This document shows, one piece after another, positions 40,101 to 50,032 of a stretch of DNA of 64,000 nucleotides. Source of the stretch: Scortum barcoo (lineage: Eukaryota; Chordata; Actinopteri; Centrarchiformes; Terapontidae); the NCBI GenBank assembly GCA_023238725.1, contig CM041550.1, forward strand, positions 4,845,044 through 4,909,043, in the 5' to 3' direction. Every line of letters starts with the position of its first letter. Within the stretch, counting starts at the first letter, position 1. The notes beneath the pieces were generated by a model, which had not been told where the DNA came from, did no database searches, and worked only from the letters and a program-made list of their open reading frames with translations. Made by a program: the position numbers and the translations under genes.

Positions 40101-43100
40101 TCCTCGGAAACCTGAGCGGTCAGGAGCTGAAAACCATGGTGTCATCGAGCGAGCTGCAGAAGACCAGAGGCACAGTAAGAGCTCACACACACCTCCTGTC
40201 TATGTTTGACGTCAGTTAGTTGGATCTGTGTGTTGAGTGACGGGATCATCCGCTAAAAATAATGTAACCCTGTCTCACACCACACACACACGTCACACCT
40301 AGTAGACACTGAAGCGGGCTGGATGAGGATGATGACGATCGTGATGTGTATTGATTTGTGTTTTCAGTTTCTTCACAAACTCACAGCGAGAGCCCTGATC
40401 AGAGATTACGAAGACGGAAACCTGGACTCCAATGAAGCTGAGCACGAGGTGTGTGTGTGTGTGTGTGCGACCAAAAGTACAAAAGTCACCCCCCCCCTCC
40501 CTCAATATTGTTGTACAGTCTAAGCTTCACATGCTCACCTGGGTATTTTTGCTTTTCCAGGGGAAGAAAGCAGAGTTGAAGCGCTTCATCATCGATCTAA
40601 GCAAAGAGTTCTCCATCCTGTCCCAGTTCACCAGCTTCGTGGCCATTGAGGAAAGGGTTTGTGCACATTTTTTTTTTTAGCCTTTTTTACATTCACACTG
40701 TTAATTGTTTTCCCTTCTGGTAGCACGTCTTATTTCTTCCGACCAAAATAAACTTACCTGCTTCCTTTCAGGACTCAGAGCAAACCGAGGAGGGCTTCAC
40801 TGACATCCCCAAGTTGATCGCAGAGGAAGATGTGGACTTCCTCCCATACATCAGCTGGATTACTGCTCCGGAAAATGAAGAGGAAGAAGTGGGAGAAAGA
40901 TCTTCTTCTTCTTCTGAATGTAGTTCTATGCAGGTAACGTCACACTGTGCTTGGTGTAATTACGGGGGACGGGAAAGGAAATTTTACTTGTTGTGATTTA
41001 CTGATGGCCATTTGTATAAGCTGAATTTGTCTCCCTCTGGATGTTTAGGGCGATGCAATGTTTTATGTCAGCAACACTTATGAAAGTATTGGTTCTCTAT
41101 TCACTGGAGCTTGTTCTATGGAAGCGGAGGAACCTATTTGTGGTTCTGCGGCAGTCGCTGGAGTTGAGCCAGAAATGATGATGAAAGTGATGTATCTATC
41201 TGACAAATCCACGGTCAGTCCCTTTATACAGTCCCTTTTTTTTTTTTAAATAAAGCTGGTATTTATGAGTGCAAAAAAAACAAATCAAACAGATAACACG
41301 ACGCACACTGCTCCATGCATTTGCTGTGTTACGTTAATGCTGATGCGTAAAATCACTGCTAATATTTATTCAATTCTTCTTGCATGTGCTTCACAAAAAA
41401 AACAAAAACAATTCAATGTGACAGTTGAGGCTGTTGTTGTGAAACCTCTGAGGTCAGATAACATCACCAAAAGTTAGAAAGAATTTAGCTCTGTGTGTGT
41501 GTGTGTCAACTAAAATAAACTTGTAGTGCTGTTATAAAAACACACAAGAATTTGTAGTTTAGTGGTTAAATTCTGTAGGCAAAAAATAGGTTCTTATTTC
41601 TTTGTTTTCTTTATTTCTCTCCTTTTGTAGAGTCTCTCAACTGAAAAGGAGGACATGAGTTTTTCTGAAGAAAGAAAGAGAGAAAGTGACGATGACATGG
41701 TTTTCGCACCTCCACCTTCCTCTTCTTTTTTTCGTCCTCCTGCTCCCTCAGCTGCTCTGCGTCTACAAAGACGACCTATAATCAAGCGAGCTCCCATCAT
41801 AGCTGGTGATGAATTCTTAGATTTGGGTCTCATAGGCGCTAAAGGTCCAGAAGTCCAGTCCAGTCCAGCTCCTCCTCCTCCTCGTCTTCTTTCTTTTGGG
41901 GCGAGTATTCAGAAGAAGAAACGTAAGGGACGCGGTTTAGAAGATGCAGGTTTTGAATTCGCCACCCCAAGTCCAGCTCCTCTTCCTCCTCCTCCTCTAG
42001 TTGACGGTTACCTTCAAAATTTAGGCTTGGCCCCAGAGCTCGCCTCCCCCATGGCCACAACAGCAGGCTTATATGTGGAGGCGAGAATGCGTCAGAGTCC
42101 TATGGGATACGGTTTAACTAATCAAGGTTTTGGATTCACCACCCCAAGTCCAGCTCCTCCTCCTCCACCTCCTCCTCGTCCAGTTAACTGTTACCCTCAA
42201 AGTCTCAAACGTTTCTCCCCAAAGCCCCCCTCTCCCACGGCCGCAACAGCAGGCTTATATGTGCCGGTGAGTTTGCGTCAGAGTCTTGGGGGAGAGGACG
42301 GTTTAAGAGAGGAAGATTTTGGATTCGCCACCCCAAGTCCAGCTCCTCCTCCTCCTCCTCCTAATCTTCCAGGTCTAGCTTCATTCAGTTTCTCTCTAAC
42401 TCCACAATGGGTCTCACAGTCCGAAGAAGAAACCACAGGGATATTTGACATGTTAGAAAGCAGTCACTCAGTCATTTACCCAGAGCCAGTGTTTCCTTTC
42501 GGGCAGTCAGCAAAAGAGCTTCTTGGGACAGCTGAACCCCCCGCTCAAATGGAGATTCTGAGACGTCTACCTATGTCTCTCAGTGCCTGCAGTGAGCCTG
42601 CACATTTGGTCTCTTCTGGGATGAGCAAAATGATGTCAGTCACTCCAGCTCAACCTCTAGATATGTGGCTCACAAGAGAATCAGCAGCAGCAGTAGATTT
42701 ACTAATTCATCAAACTGCACAGTGAGTCCCACAAAAAATGAACAAAAAATTATATGTATGTTTGTTTCTTTCTTTTCTGATTGATTGTTTGACATGCTGC
42801 AACAAAGAAAATCCTGATAATTACTCTACAGCAACAGCAGGGCACTCACAGTGAATTAGTGTGACTGCTGTGATCGTGTTGTTTCAGGGGAAGTTCAGCA
42901 GATCCTGAAGCACTGAAGCTCCGTTGGGCAAAGATCTTCCAGTTGCAGAACTCTGTAAGATGTGCTAACATTTCACCGGGTGTGCTTGAATGCCTGTCGC
43001 TGAACAGTCAAAACTGAAGACATGAATCATAATTTAATTTTATTCAGGTGTAGCACGCTGTAAAAAATATTCCACTGCAAGTACAAGTGCTGCCTTGAGA

Positions 43101-45271
43101 ATATTACTAAAGTATGTAGGTGTAATCAGGAAAAGTGAAAGTACTCAATGCAATAAAATGTCCCCTGTGACTTTTATACTATTATACATCACATTATTAG
43201 GGTATTACTTCTGTAAAAATTCTGATTATTTTCTCCATTCATTTGTTGATTATTTGTTTTGTAAAAAGAAATTGATGCTAGAAATGCTAGAAATTATAAA
43301 TATATATATAACATGAGTAAAGGCAGTCCTAGGGGTCGTGGGACATTGATGTGTTGGTGGTAAATTCTCACCTCATTGCACAAGAAAGGAGTCACTGAAG
43401 TGTGCTTTGTGTGTTGCAGGAGGGCTACTGGGAGCTCACTACAGAACTGGGTGAATTAATAAATGTGGATGTGGACGTCTTTGCCAACGTGTTCCTGAAA
43501 AAGAAGGGCATCCACTCTCTCGGTGAGAACTCCCAGAAAAAGGCTCAGTGGAAAAAGGCTTTGACATTTCACATCATTTTATAACATTTGACTTAGAAGT
43601 AAACAAACACATTTACAAAGAGCAGATCGGTCTGACGATTCTGCATTTATGAAGTTTTTAGATGATTAAACGTGTCATAGATAACATTTTTATATAGATG
43701 AGTACATTAAAACAGTGTAGAGATGTTCAGGACAAAAGTAAAGCTCCTCCTAAAAGAAAATAGTCAGATCGTGACTGAATCATTTAAAAATTGCTGACAG
43801 GTATATCTGTGTCGGATATTTGGTTCCTGTTTCTAACAAGGCTTTTGAACCAACAGTATAACGCCGTTGGTATTACATGGTATCTTTTTGTCGTCTGTGA
43901 TCAAGAGTCTTAGCAGTTAGTGTGGAAAGAAATGGAAAGTTTGGAAGTGGAGTGGCAGTAGATGCCTGGATTCACTTCAACCCCAAGCACTCAGCGACAA
44001 AAGGAGGAGAAAGACCAGGGTGAACTTTGGTTGCTCGTTGGAGTCAGCTGAAGGAGTTTCAGACCGAGGTGGTCACTTTTATTATTGACCGGTACACTAA
44101 ATGTGCTGTTAGCTAACTGTGAGTCTACACCGACACTGTCTCATCAGATCAGCAGCTTAAGTGCACATCAGCTCTGCTGGTTCAAAATGAATTCATGACT
44201 CCAACATGAAAGATCTGTCCGACTCTCACTCCACTTCTTCTTGAAATATGAAGGTTGTGCATTGAACTGACAACTACTTGAGGAGGCATTTTCTTCAAGA
44301 GGTGTTGAGATGTGAAGGAAGTGAGGAGTGTGCTGATTATCAATATCACCTGTAAGATGAGTCGTAAGAATGACACGCTGCCTTTTTTCTTGTTTAAACT
44401 GTAAAAAAAAAAAATACGAGGCTGTTTTTTCATCTCTAAACTTTTTAGTAAAAAAATGGAAAATGGAGCTTGGTGGCACTGCACAGCAACTTCAGTGTGT
44501 GAAAATACAAACATGGTGGAGAACAGCTCTGAGTTAAACACACTTTATGCCGGAGTGAAAACGCAATTAATATTTTCTAACTTTTTCTAACTTTTCCCCC
44601 AAATGATCGAGGAATACAGGTCATTTTTATTTTATTTATACAGCTTTTGAAATATCCACCAATCAGACCTCTGCTGTCTCCACAATATGGTGGAGGTGGA
44701 AAATCCTTTAGCACTCTAAGTGTCAAAAAATGCAGCAGACTGAAGTGCAAACTTTTTCTGTGTGTGTGTTGCAGGTGTGAAGGCCAGTGAAGACATCCTG
44801 AGGCTGGTGGCAACTCTTCTGGTTCTGCAGCTGATGAGGATGGAGAAGCTGGAGGAAGGAAAACTTCTCCGAACCCTCTTCTGTCTGGACGACCCCTCTG
44901 GGCCCAGGTTAGTCCGAAACCAGACGAAAGAAGGCGGAGAAGTGGAAGATATCTTTACTAGTATCAGCACGTTATTAAAACTTGACCTTAACATGCACAG
45001 TGTCTTATATAGTTCTTCTCAAAGCGACTTCCTCTCTCGCTGACGGCCGATTTGTTCTTCCAGGCCTGAGAGGTGGGTGGACGTGAAGCGGGCGGTGGAC
45101 TGGGTTCGCTGGGCCGACCGGCAGTACCCCTGCGTCTACAGCCGCCTGGAGTTCGGTCTGAGCTGGGAGTCCTCCACCCGTCAGCTGCTGGGCTTCGAAG
45201 ACCTCCCTCCCTTCTCGTCCCTCAGTGGTCTGAACCTGAGGAGGACCGCCCCCCCTCTGCTGGTCCACTGA
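25556..45271 (+). CDS. parp4: PARP4 / vault PARP (protein mono-ADP-ribosyltransferase), complete, 36 coding exons
   Basis: Predicted 1826-residue PARP4, the ADP-ribosyltransferase of cytoplasmic vault ribonucleoprotein particles; human PARP4 is 1724 residues. Coding exons: 25556-25681, 26416-26644, 27541-27619, 27916-27953, 28182-28207, 28294-28398, 28959-29117, 29606-29743, 29881-30048, 31029-31180, 31821-31955, 32197-32295, 32551-32734, 33168-33309, 34138-34280, 34435-34566, 34822-34908, 35472-35636, 36170-36216, 36498-36579, 37147-37284, 37366-37555, 37815-37885, 38710-38897, 39098-39197, 39599-39769, 40094-40174, 40368-40448, 40561-40656, 40772-40933, 41049-41213, 41631-42721, 42888-42954, 43420-43522, 44775-44907, 45064-45271. 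All introns are GT-AG and every phase closes (5481 bases including the stop). Domains: BRCT (about 1-95), WGR-like (167-235), helical regulatory (245-370), ART (375-580), VIT (610-745), vWA (875-1045), proline-rich (1294-1656), MVP-binding (1665-1826). Exon 5 could instead start at 28185 and exon 11 at 31824, both in frame. No break was found. I see no other gene in its introns. Confidence 0.96.
25776..26338. mobile_element. MITE in PARP4 intron 1 with 23-base perfect inverted ends
   Basis: TATGGAAGCCCATTTCTGCC (25776-25795, continuing AAT) is matched as an exact reverse complement at 26316-26338. The two ends enclose about 520 bases of AT-rich degenerate tandem repeat built from CTCAAAATAATGAG-like units. 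There is no coding capacity. TA dinucleotides flank both ends and fit a TA target-site duplication. The superfamily is not assigned. Confidence 0.82.
27541..28207 (+). CDS. parp4: PARP4 exons 3-5: short variable linker exons
   Basis: Three very small exons of 79, 38 and 26 bases connect BRCT to the next domain. They were placed by splice signals and by the only phase chain that fits (phases 1, 2, 1, 0). Exon 5 ends in AKYSILEK, which aligns with the conserved VAKYNTLEK-like segment of vertebrate PARP4. The 38-base exon encodes RKGQALPPEGSAK, a disordered linker. Exon 5 has two in-frame acceptors three bases apart (after 28181 or 28184), so a one-residue uncertainty remains. Confidence 0.8.
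28070..28092. repeat. (AT)n microsatellite in PARP4 intron 4
   Basis: About 11 alternating AT units between exons 4 and 5. Confidence 0.9.
28294..29117 (+). CDS. parp4: PARP4 exons 6-7: WGR-like segment before the PARP helical domain
   Basis: Exons 28294-28398 and 28959-29117 encode residues 167-254. The order GKTWCVLELQ, a short turn, GRQYRVVRYWKDD, GAKKAAV and then an amphipathic stretch (EEALEVYKSLRETLL) follows the strand pattern of WGR domains in PARP1, 2 and 3. The diagnostic W-G-R is replaced by Y-W-K. I do not know this assignment as standard for PARP4. It is a pattern-based inference. Confidence 0.75.
29606..31180 (+). CDS. parp4: PARP4 exons 8-10: helical PARP regulatory domain
   Basis: Exons 29606-29743, 29881-30048 and 31029-31180 encode residues 255 to about 407. 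They read as a helical array: LLLEEKLNTGSLSQEV, then LWTEALGCLNNIL and KLSLNDVSRVEGLLL, LLNEVYTLLPH, KLDLCQLIRDV. The LSLNDV segment corresponds to the L-S-x-x-Q/D-I/V element of the PARP alpha-helical domain. In PARP1-type enzymes this domain restrains NAD+ access. It leads into a LGKYRALRCSIEAV segment before the catalytic fold. Confidence 0.92.
31821..33309 (+). CDS. parp4: PARP4 exons 11-14: ADP-ribosyltransferase catalytic domain
   Basis: Exons 31821-31955, 32197-32295, 32551-32734 and 33168-33309 encode residues 407-593. The NAD+-binding histidine is in KPLLHSSS (H439) and the tyrosine in GSGIYFSD (Y479). The catalytic glutamate is in DDEYVVYSPDQVKLKYVV (E549). The H-Y-E triad is therefore intact. 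RLLLVCDVALGLC and SVHGV are further conserved elements. Family knowledge places PARP4 as a mono-ADP-ribosyltransferase despite this triad. Confidence 0.96.
34138..36579 (+). CDS. parp4: PARP4 exons 15-20: VIT domain
   Basis: Six exons encode residues 594-812. VIT signatures are clear: LQGVHVKCKLMDLLSQV, VPIEAKYVFPLDDSAAVCGF, KEKETARKEYKQAIERGHGA, and VFTISVGNLPPGATVLIKV. In inter-alpha-inhibitor heavy chains, and in PARP4, the VIT domain precedes a vWA domain, as it does here. The last two short exons (47 and 82 bases) carry a beta-strand stretch, EFTLDMSIEMPYEI. The acceptor of the 34138 exon follows a short TG run. Confidence 0.95.
37106..37137. repeat. (TG)n tract abutting the PARP4 exon 21 acceptor
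   Basis: About 16 TG units end nine bases before exon 21. Only ATCCCACAG lies between, so the tract takes the place of the usual pyrimidine tract. Confidence 0.93.
37147..39769 (+). CDS. parp4: PARP4 exons 21-26: von Willebrand factor A domain
   Basis: Exons 37147-37284, 37366-37555, 37815-37885, 38710-38897, 39098-39197 and 39599-39769 encode residues 813-1098. The metal-ion-dependent adhesion motif D-x-S-x-S is visible as LLLDTSESMKG (D884, S886, S888). Later vWA elements are NVIFFGT, GGSTELWRPLRAL and NLLLLSDGHIQ. The domain is expected to mediate protein contacts. Exon 21 has an unusual acceptor with a (TG)n tract where a pyrimidine tract should be. Confidence 0.95.
40094..41213 (+). CDS. 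parp4: PARP4 exons 27-31: post-vWA conserved block and acidic/serine-rich linker
   Basis: Exons 40094-40174, 40368-40448, 40561-40656, 40772-40933 and 41049-41213 encode residues 1099-1293. They begin with HKLTARALIRDYEDG and LKRFIIDLSKEFSIL, which match the region after vWA in vertebrate PARP4. IAEEDVDFLPYISW marks the end of the conserved part. Next come an acidic E/S-rich linker and a segment that looks lineage-specific. All exons are multiples of three and phase 0, so any could be skipped without a frameshift. Confidence 0.92.
41631..42721 (+). CDS. parp4: PARP4 exon 32: large proline-rich repeat exon
   Basis: One 1091-base exon encodes residues 1294-1656 with no recognised fold. Three copies of the motif G/D-F-x-F-x-T-P-S-P-A-P followed by a proline run begin at 41949, 42126 and 42315. 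They are spaced 59 and 63 codons apart, with a second shared motif, TAGLYV, in the linkers. A shorter SPAPPPP near 41866 may be a fourth, decayed unit. The region corresponds in position to the proline-rich segment of human PARP4 but differs in sequence. Binding to SH3, EVH1 or profilin-type partners is possible but only inferred. Confidence 0.93.
42888..45271 (+). CDS. parp4: PARP4 exons 33-36: major vault protein interaction region
   Basis: Exons 42888-42954, 43420-43522, 44775-44907 and 45064-45271 encode residues about 1657-1826. Segments WAKIFQLQNSEGYWELT, FLKKKGIHSLGVKA, LVLQLMRMEKLEEGKL and WVRWADRQYPCVYSRLEFG match the C-terminal region of vertebrate PARP4. This part is known to bind major vault protein and deliver the enzyme to vaults. 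The stop is TGA at 45269-45271. The intron before exon 35 is the longest of the gene (about 1.25 kb), and its acceptor also follows a TG run. Confidence 0.95.
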
Positions 45272-46229
45272 GAAAGACCGAGGGGGAGAAATCCATGTCT
45301 GTTTGCCTTTTTTTCTTTAAGGGGATGAAATTATCTTTCAGATGTGATTTTACTAGATACGCATTTTATGTATCCTTCTTTCTCTTGATTTATATAAAGC
45401 ACTTTGATTGGTGTCTCAGATAACCACAAACATTAAGCTGCTTTCTTAAATTTGAATACAAGAAATGCGTTTTGCTTAATTGAGGTACGGTATTGAGATG
45501 AAGCAGCTACATTTCTCCTGAAGAAAGCCAGTTTCACATGTACACATGTCAAAGCCTTCAGACAGAGAAAGTGTCACTCACAGCAAAATCATCAAATTAA
45601 TGCAGCAGCATCCAGAAGTCCAAATAAAACTCCACTCAACATCTGACTGTTATGACTGTGTATTATTACTACAAGTAAAAGTATTTTATTTCCAAATTAA
45701 AGTCTCACTAGTGGAGAAATGTGATGACTGACCTGCTGCATTTATACCTGTTGTGTATTATGTACTTTGTTTGAAAGTTACTCTACCACCAAACTAACCA
45801 CGCCTCACATGTACTGCTGCCATGAGTAAAGAGGAAAATACAAACACGTACAAGAAAAAAATCTAAAGACCAGCACTCAGAGCAAATACGTCTGCTGATG
45901 TAAGCAGCAAACACATTGTCATGCATAAAAAGAGTTTCAATCATCTGAGAGAAGAGAGAGAAATAACAGGAAATTTTTGTAGGTGTGATGTAATGTGATT
46001 TAGCTTTAAGGAACTTGAACAAACTGGTGTTTTAAGATAAGACGGCTGCTTTACCGCTTCTCTTTTACTTTGGGCCGACAGAACTTTTTCTCATTAGTCA
46101 CTTCACTTTAGTGGTACATGGTTTGCTGAGGAAACGCATGTTAGGAAAAAATGACAGAGAAGTTAATCCCACACAGTATATTTGCACTGTTGGATAGTTA
46201 TCAGTCACTTGTTTTTTGTTGGTGTTGTT
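45272..46229 (+). other. PARP4 3' UTR and spacer
   Basis: The sequence after the PARP4 stop is AT-rich and non-coding. A candidate polyadenylation signal AATAAA occurs near 45,623, but no downstream element is diagnostic, so the transcript end is uncertain. No other gene is seen before the lectin duplications begin near 46,230. Confidence 0.4.
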
Positions 46230-47267
46230 TTCATGGGTGTGTGTGTTTAATCATGAGCAGAATTAAAATCTTCTAAAATGTTCCTCGAGTGCGTGAATAT
46301 CTCATCATGTGTTTGTTGTCATTTTCTTTCTTTTCTTGTCCTTTTCTTCCTCTCTTGCAGCAGACCCTGCAGCAGGTTGAAGCTTCAGTGTTCGTTCAAA
46401 GATGCTCTTTGTCTCCTTGTTCAAAGATGATCTCCCTTTTCACTACAACTGTCAGGTTCTCATTAAACCTCTCAAAAAGAAAACTTTACAGGATGATTAA
46501 ACTCCTTTAGTTTCTCAGCGTTCACACCAGAGACTCTGTGAGGTTTGAACAGAACCACAGTTCATCTGTTAGTGTCTGCACCACAAGTTATCAGGAAGAC
46601 GCTCTAAACCAAAACTTCAAACCTCGTGTTGTTTGAACTTTGTTGTTTCAGACAGACAACCTGTTGATTTCACAGATATTTACTATCTGAATCATCAGAA
46701 TTAAACGTTCGTCCACGACAGGATAACATGAATATCTTTGAGGAAATGACATATACCTGCTAACTCACCAACATTAACATCCTGACTGGACATATTTTGA
46801 GGATATATTTTGTTAACTTTGTAAAATAAAACATTAAATCCAGATTTTCCTTTATCTTCACAATCTCTCTAAAGGGTCCAGTAAGTTTCCCATTCAGGTT
46901 CACTCCGGTTTAAAAGTAATTATGATTTGAAAATACATTATGAACTAAATTAAAGTTCAGTCTTAATGTTAATTTGCATTGTATTTGTATTGTATTGTAT
47001 TTCTGTGTGCGTACAGAGAGAGCTTCGTAAAAAAGATTCCTTCCTTCATTTCTTGTATGTGTTCACACACCTCGCCAATAAAGCTGATTCTGTTTTTGAT
47101 CATTACATTAAATGGTCTCTTTGAGTCGCTCCCTAAAAATAATCAGAATCAAGGAGGTTCTTAACTTGTAACTTCCTCAGAAGTTAAAAAGAAGAAATTG
47201 TCACCATGAAACAGTTCTTCATTTTCTGCAGCGCTGCCCTTCAAGGAAAGACTTCAGAGTCTGAGCG
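46230..47267. other. Upstream region of lectin copy 1
   Basis: A short stretch near 46,250 (AATCATGAGCAGAATTAAAA) also occurs upstream of copies 2 (about 54,137) and 3 (about 59,245). It marks part of the duplicated unit. The rest has diverged. No exon is supported here. Confidence 0.45.
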
Positions 47268-49560
47268 ATGGAGGAGATCTATGTCAATGTTGAATACGAC
47301 AAACCTGTCGACCCGAGACCTTCGACAACTCAGACAGGTGAGACTGTTCAGTCAGACATGTATATGATTATCACTTTATCACTGTTTATCTGTGATTATT
47401 ACGATCATATACTGGACTGTGTTCAGGTCGCAGGAGCTCAGAGAGGAGATTTCATGGAGTTATTATTCTCCTTCTGGGGCTGCTGAGTGTTTTCCTGCTG
47501 GCTGGGCTCATCGGCCTCGCTGTCCACTGTGAGTCTGCTTTTCAAAATGAACTTAAGAACTTTTAAGGAGCATTATTCTGCCCTGAAGTGTTTCTTAAGT
47601 TTTTATTTGCCACCTTATCTTTTCTGTGATGTCTCCTTTCTTGACTTGAATTTCTTCCTTTACTTGTTGTCCTTAAAACTCATATATCAGTTTTGAAAAG
47701 CACCATGCTAAATTTCATGAACTGCATCAGCTTAAAACTTTATCATTGAAAAATGAGGAAGTACTTTATTGAAGTACAGAAACTTCAGACAGTATCAGGA
47801 TGAATGAATGAGGTATTTCCTCCTAAATAAACATGTCTCTTGATCTATTTCAGACCATTACTCAGTTCATGTGGTTCAGCTGCAGAACTCTCCACCATCC
47901 GAGTCCAACCTGACTGAGCATCTCCAGGAGAGTAACACCAAACTGGTTTCATCGATTGAAGAAAGAGACCAGCTGAAGGCCAACCTGACTGAAATGACTA
48001 AAGAGCTGACGAGGCTTCAGAGTTTGTCCAAACAGAGTGAGTGTTTGTCTGTGTGGGTCCTCCACAGCTGTCAGGACACACCGCCGCCTCATCAGATCGT
48101 GTTTCTATGACACTGTTATATCCCACTCAGTTTGTCTTGTCCCAATAACTTTATTTTAGCCTCTCAGTTTATTTAAACATATATCTGTTTGTGTAAGGCA
48201 CCTTTTATACAGCAGCTGCTGTTCATTGGCATGAAGTGGATCTTCAGCTCTATTTTTGAAAGACTGTCACTTTCCCTTAAAAGATTGTGATCTACTTGAT
48301 GTTGATGCAATTTATTTTGTGGTGCAGTTTCAGTATTTTCACTTCCTGGCCTTTCTTTTTATTCTGATGTGGAGCTAGAAATAATAATGTAAGTTATCTT
48401 TAACGTCTCATGTTTGATTTTACAGACAGAACTTGTCCTGCAGGATGGAGGATGCTCAGTTGTACCTGTTATTTCTTTTCCACTACGTCTGCTTCTTGGG
48501 AACAAAGCAGACGAGACTGCAGAGAACAAAGGAGCAGATCTGGTGGTCATAGAGAGTTATGAAGAACAGGTAGTGTGATAATTTATCCTTTTTCTGTGGA
48601 CTTTTTCTTTACCTGAGTCAGGGTTCTAAATATAAAGTGGGTTGTAGTTTGTTTTGAGTACACAAACCTTTGTATGAGATATGTAGTTATAGTTAAACAA
48701 ATGTTATAAATGATTTTTTTTGCTCAATTCTGGAAACTTCCATACTTACTATGGTTACAACTAAAACATAAATAGCTTTATTTTGTTTATCTTGAACAGA
48801 AATTCCTCACCGATTTCATCAAGAAATTTACTTGGATTGGTTTGAATGACAGAGAGAAAGAAGGCGTCTGGAAGTGGATCGATGAGACTCCACTGACTCA
48901 GGCGTAAGTCTGACAGTGAATGTTTTACACCTTATTTAAATATAAACACAAATAAAGTATTATTTTACATTATTGGGTTTAGCTTTTGGATAACTGTCTA
49001 AATAATTGATATCACTAGTATAATACTATTAGAGTCTAATAGTAATTTTACAATCTCTTTCTGACAATGAAAAACAAGACAAAAGTCTCTCACAGTACTG
49101 TCAAACTTTATTAATGCTCAGAACATGACACAAGACTAAAGCTGCTTTGTAAAGTGCATCACGATGAGAAGCTGTTCTCTATTTATTCATAACTCGGTCC
49201 AGTCCCTCTGATCAAGGTTTCATTCAGCATGATCAAACATAATGGAAATTTACATTTACATAATTTACCTTAATTCACTCATAGGCAAAAGAAATTAAAT
49301 AAACATGATATGTGTGTTTGCAGTTTCCCTCACAGACTTCAAATCCAGTTTTTTTCTCTCCACAATTTAGTTCACTTCAAAACGTGTGAAAAGTTGAAAA
49401 CTCACTTTTTTGTGAACCTCTTAGGTACAGGGTAATAAATCAGCCTGATAATGGTGGTGGAGATCCACAGTGGGGTGAAGAGGACTGTGTACATATGCGA
49501 CATGATGTGAAAACTGAAAAAAACTGGAACGATCGGCGGTGTGATGCCTCTATGAAATAG
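47268..49560 (+). pseudogene. C-type lectin receptor copy 1 (CD209/CLEC4-like), disrupted
   Basis: A type II membrane lectin gene with recognisable exons: tail 47268-47337 (MEEIYVNVEYDKP), transmembrane 47427-47528 (VIILLLGLLSVFLLAG), stalk 47854-48036 with two NLT glycosylation sites, and lectin exons 48426-48569, 48800-48903 and 49425-49560. The first lectin exon has one extra A near 48,525 (GAGAACAAAGG against GAGACAAAGG in copy 2), which shifts the frame before EEQ. The last exon retains QPDNGGGDPQWGEEDC and NWNDRRC, but a one-base length change causes a stop at 49558. This removes the WICEK end and its disulfide cysteine. In the stalk, +2 and +1 changes compensate each other. It is probably a pseudogene; a sequencing error could explain one lesion but not both. 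Confidence 0.85.
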
Positions 49561-50032
49561 GATCTGTGAAAAACTGCCTTAGCATTTAATGAGTTTTGAA
49601 ATGATGCATTTGGAAATACTCTGTAATATGTTATTGTAAGTGTGATAAAGAGCATATTACTGTATCATATATTGAATAATTGAGGATTTTCACTGTAAAG
49701 GGTTGGAGGTCGGGAACAGAGATCCTTTTTTTCTTGCCAAAATCGAAAACGTTTTCCTGGTTCACATCCCCAATGAAGTGCAGGGGTTTTTAGCATGTAT
49801 CTGCACACCTGTACAGGTGATCTGCCTGTGCTGATGACCACCACATGTAATGAAACTGAGCTCCCTTAAAGTTGTTGTTTCTTATTTTCAATAAACAAAC
49901 ACAATATTTACATTCTTATTTGCAAAATGCATGAAGGACACAAAGCATCAGATATCTTCCATGTAGCTTTAATGCCTGAAACAAAGTTCTGTTGTGTCTC
50001 AACATGTTTGTTTTTTTTATATTCAAGTGTTT
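49561..50032. other. 3' flank of lectin copy 1
   Basis: Non-coding sequence shares stretches with the 3' flanks of copies 2 and 3 (for example CACCTGTACAGGTGATCTGC near 49,805). AATAAA near 49,890 is a candidate polyadenylation signal. No gene is seen. Confidence 0.45.

Noticed and set aside
41839..42060. Glutamate-rich minus-strand frame
   Set aside because: It is the antisense shadow of the proline-rich PARP4 exon 32.
44168..44541. Overlapping minus-strand frames of 103 and 119 codons inside the longest PARP4 intron
   Set aside because: They lie in intronic sequence with poly-A-derived phenylalanine runs. No recognisable domain.
47268..47337. Canonical ITIM in the lectin tails
   Set aside because: The residue two before the tyrosine is glutamate (E-I-Y-V-N-V), not I, V, L or S. 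A Y-x-N adaptor or Y-x-x-V sorting motif fits better.
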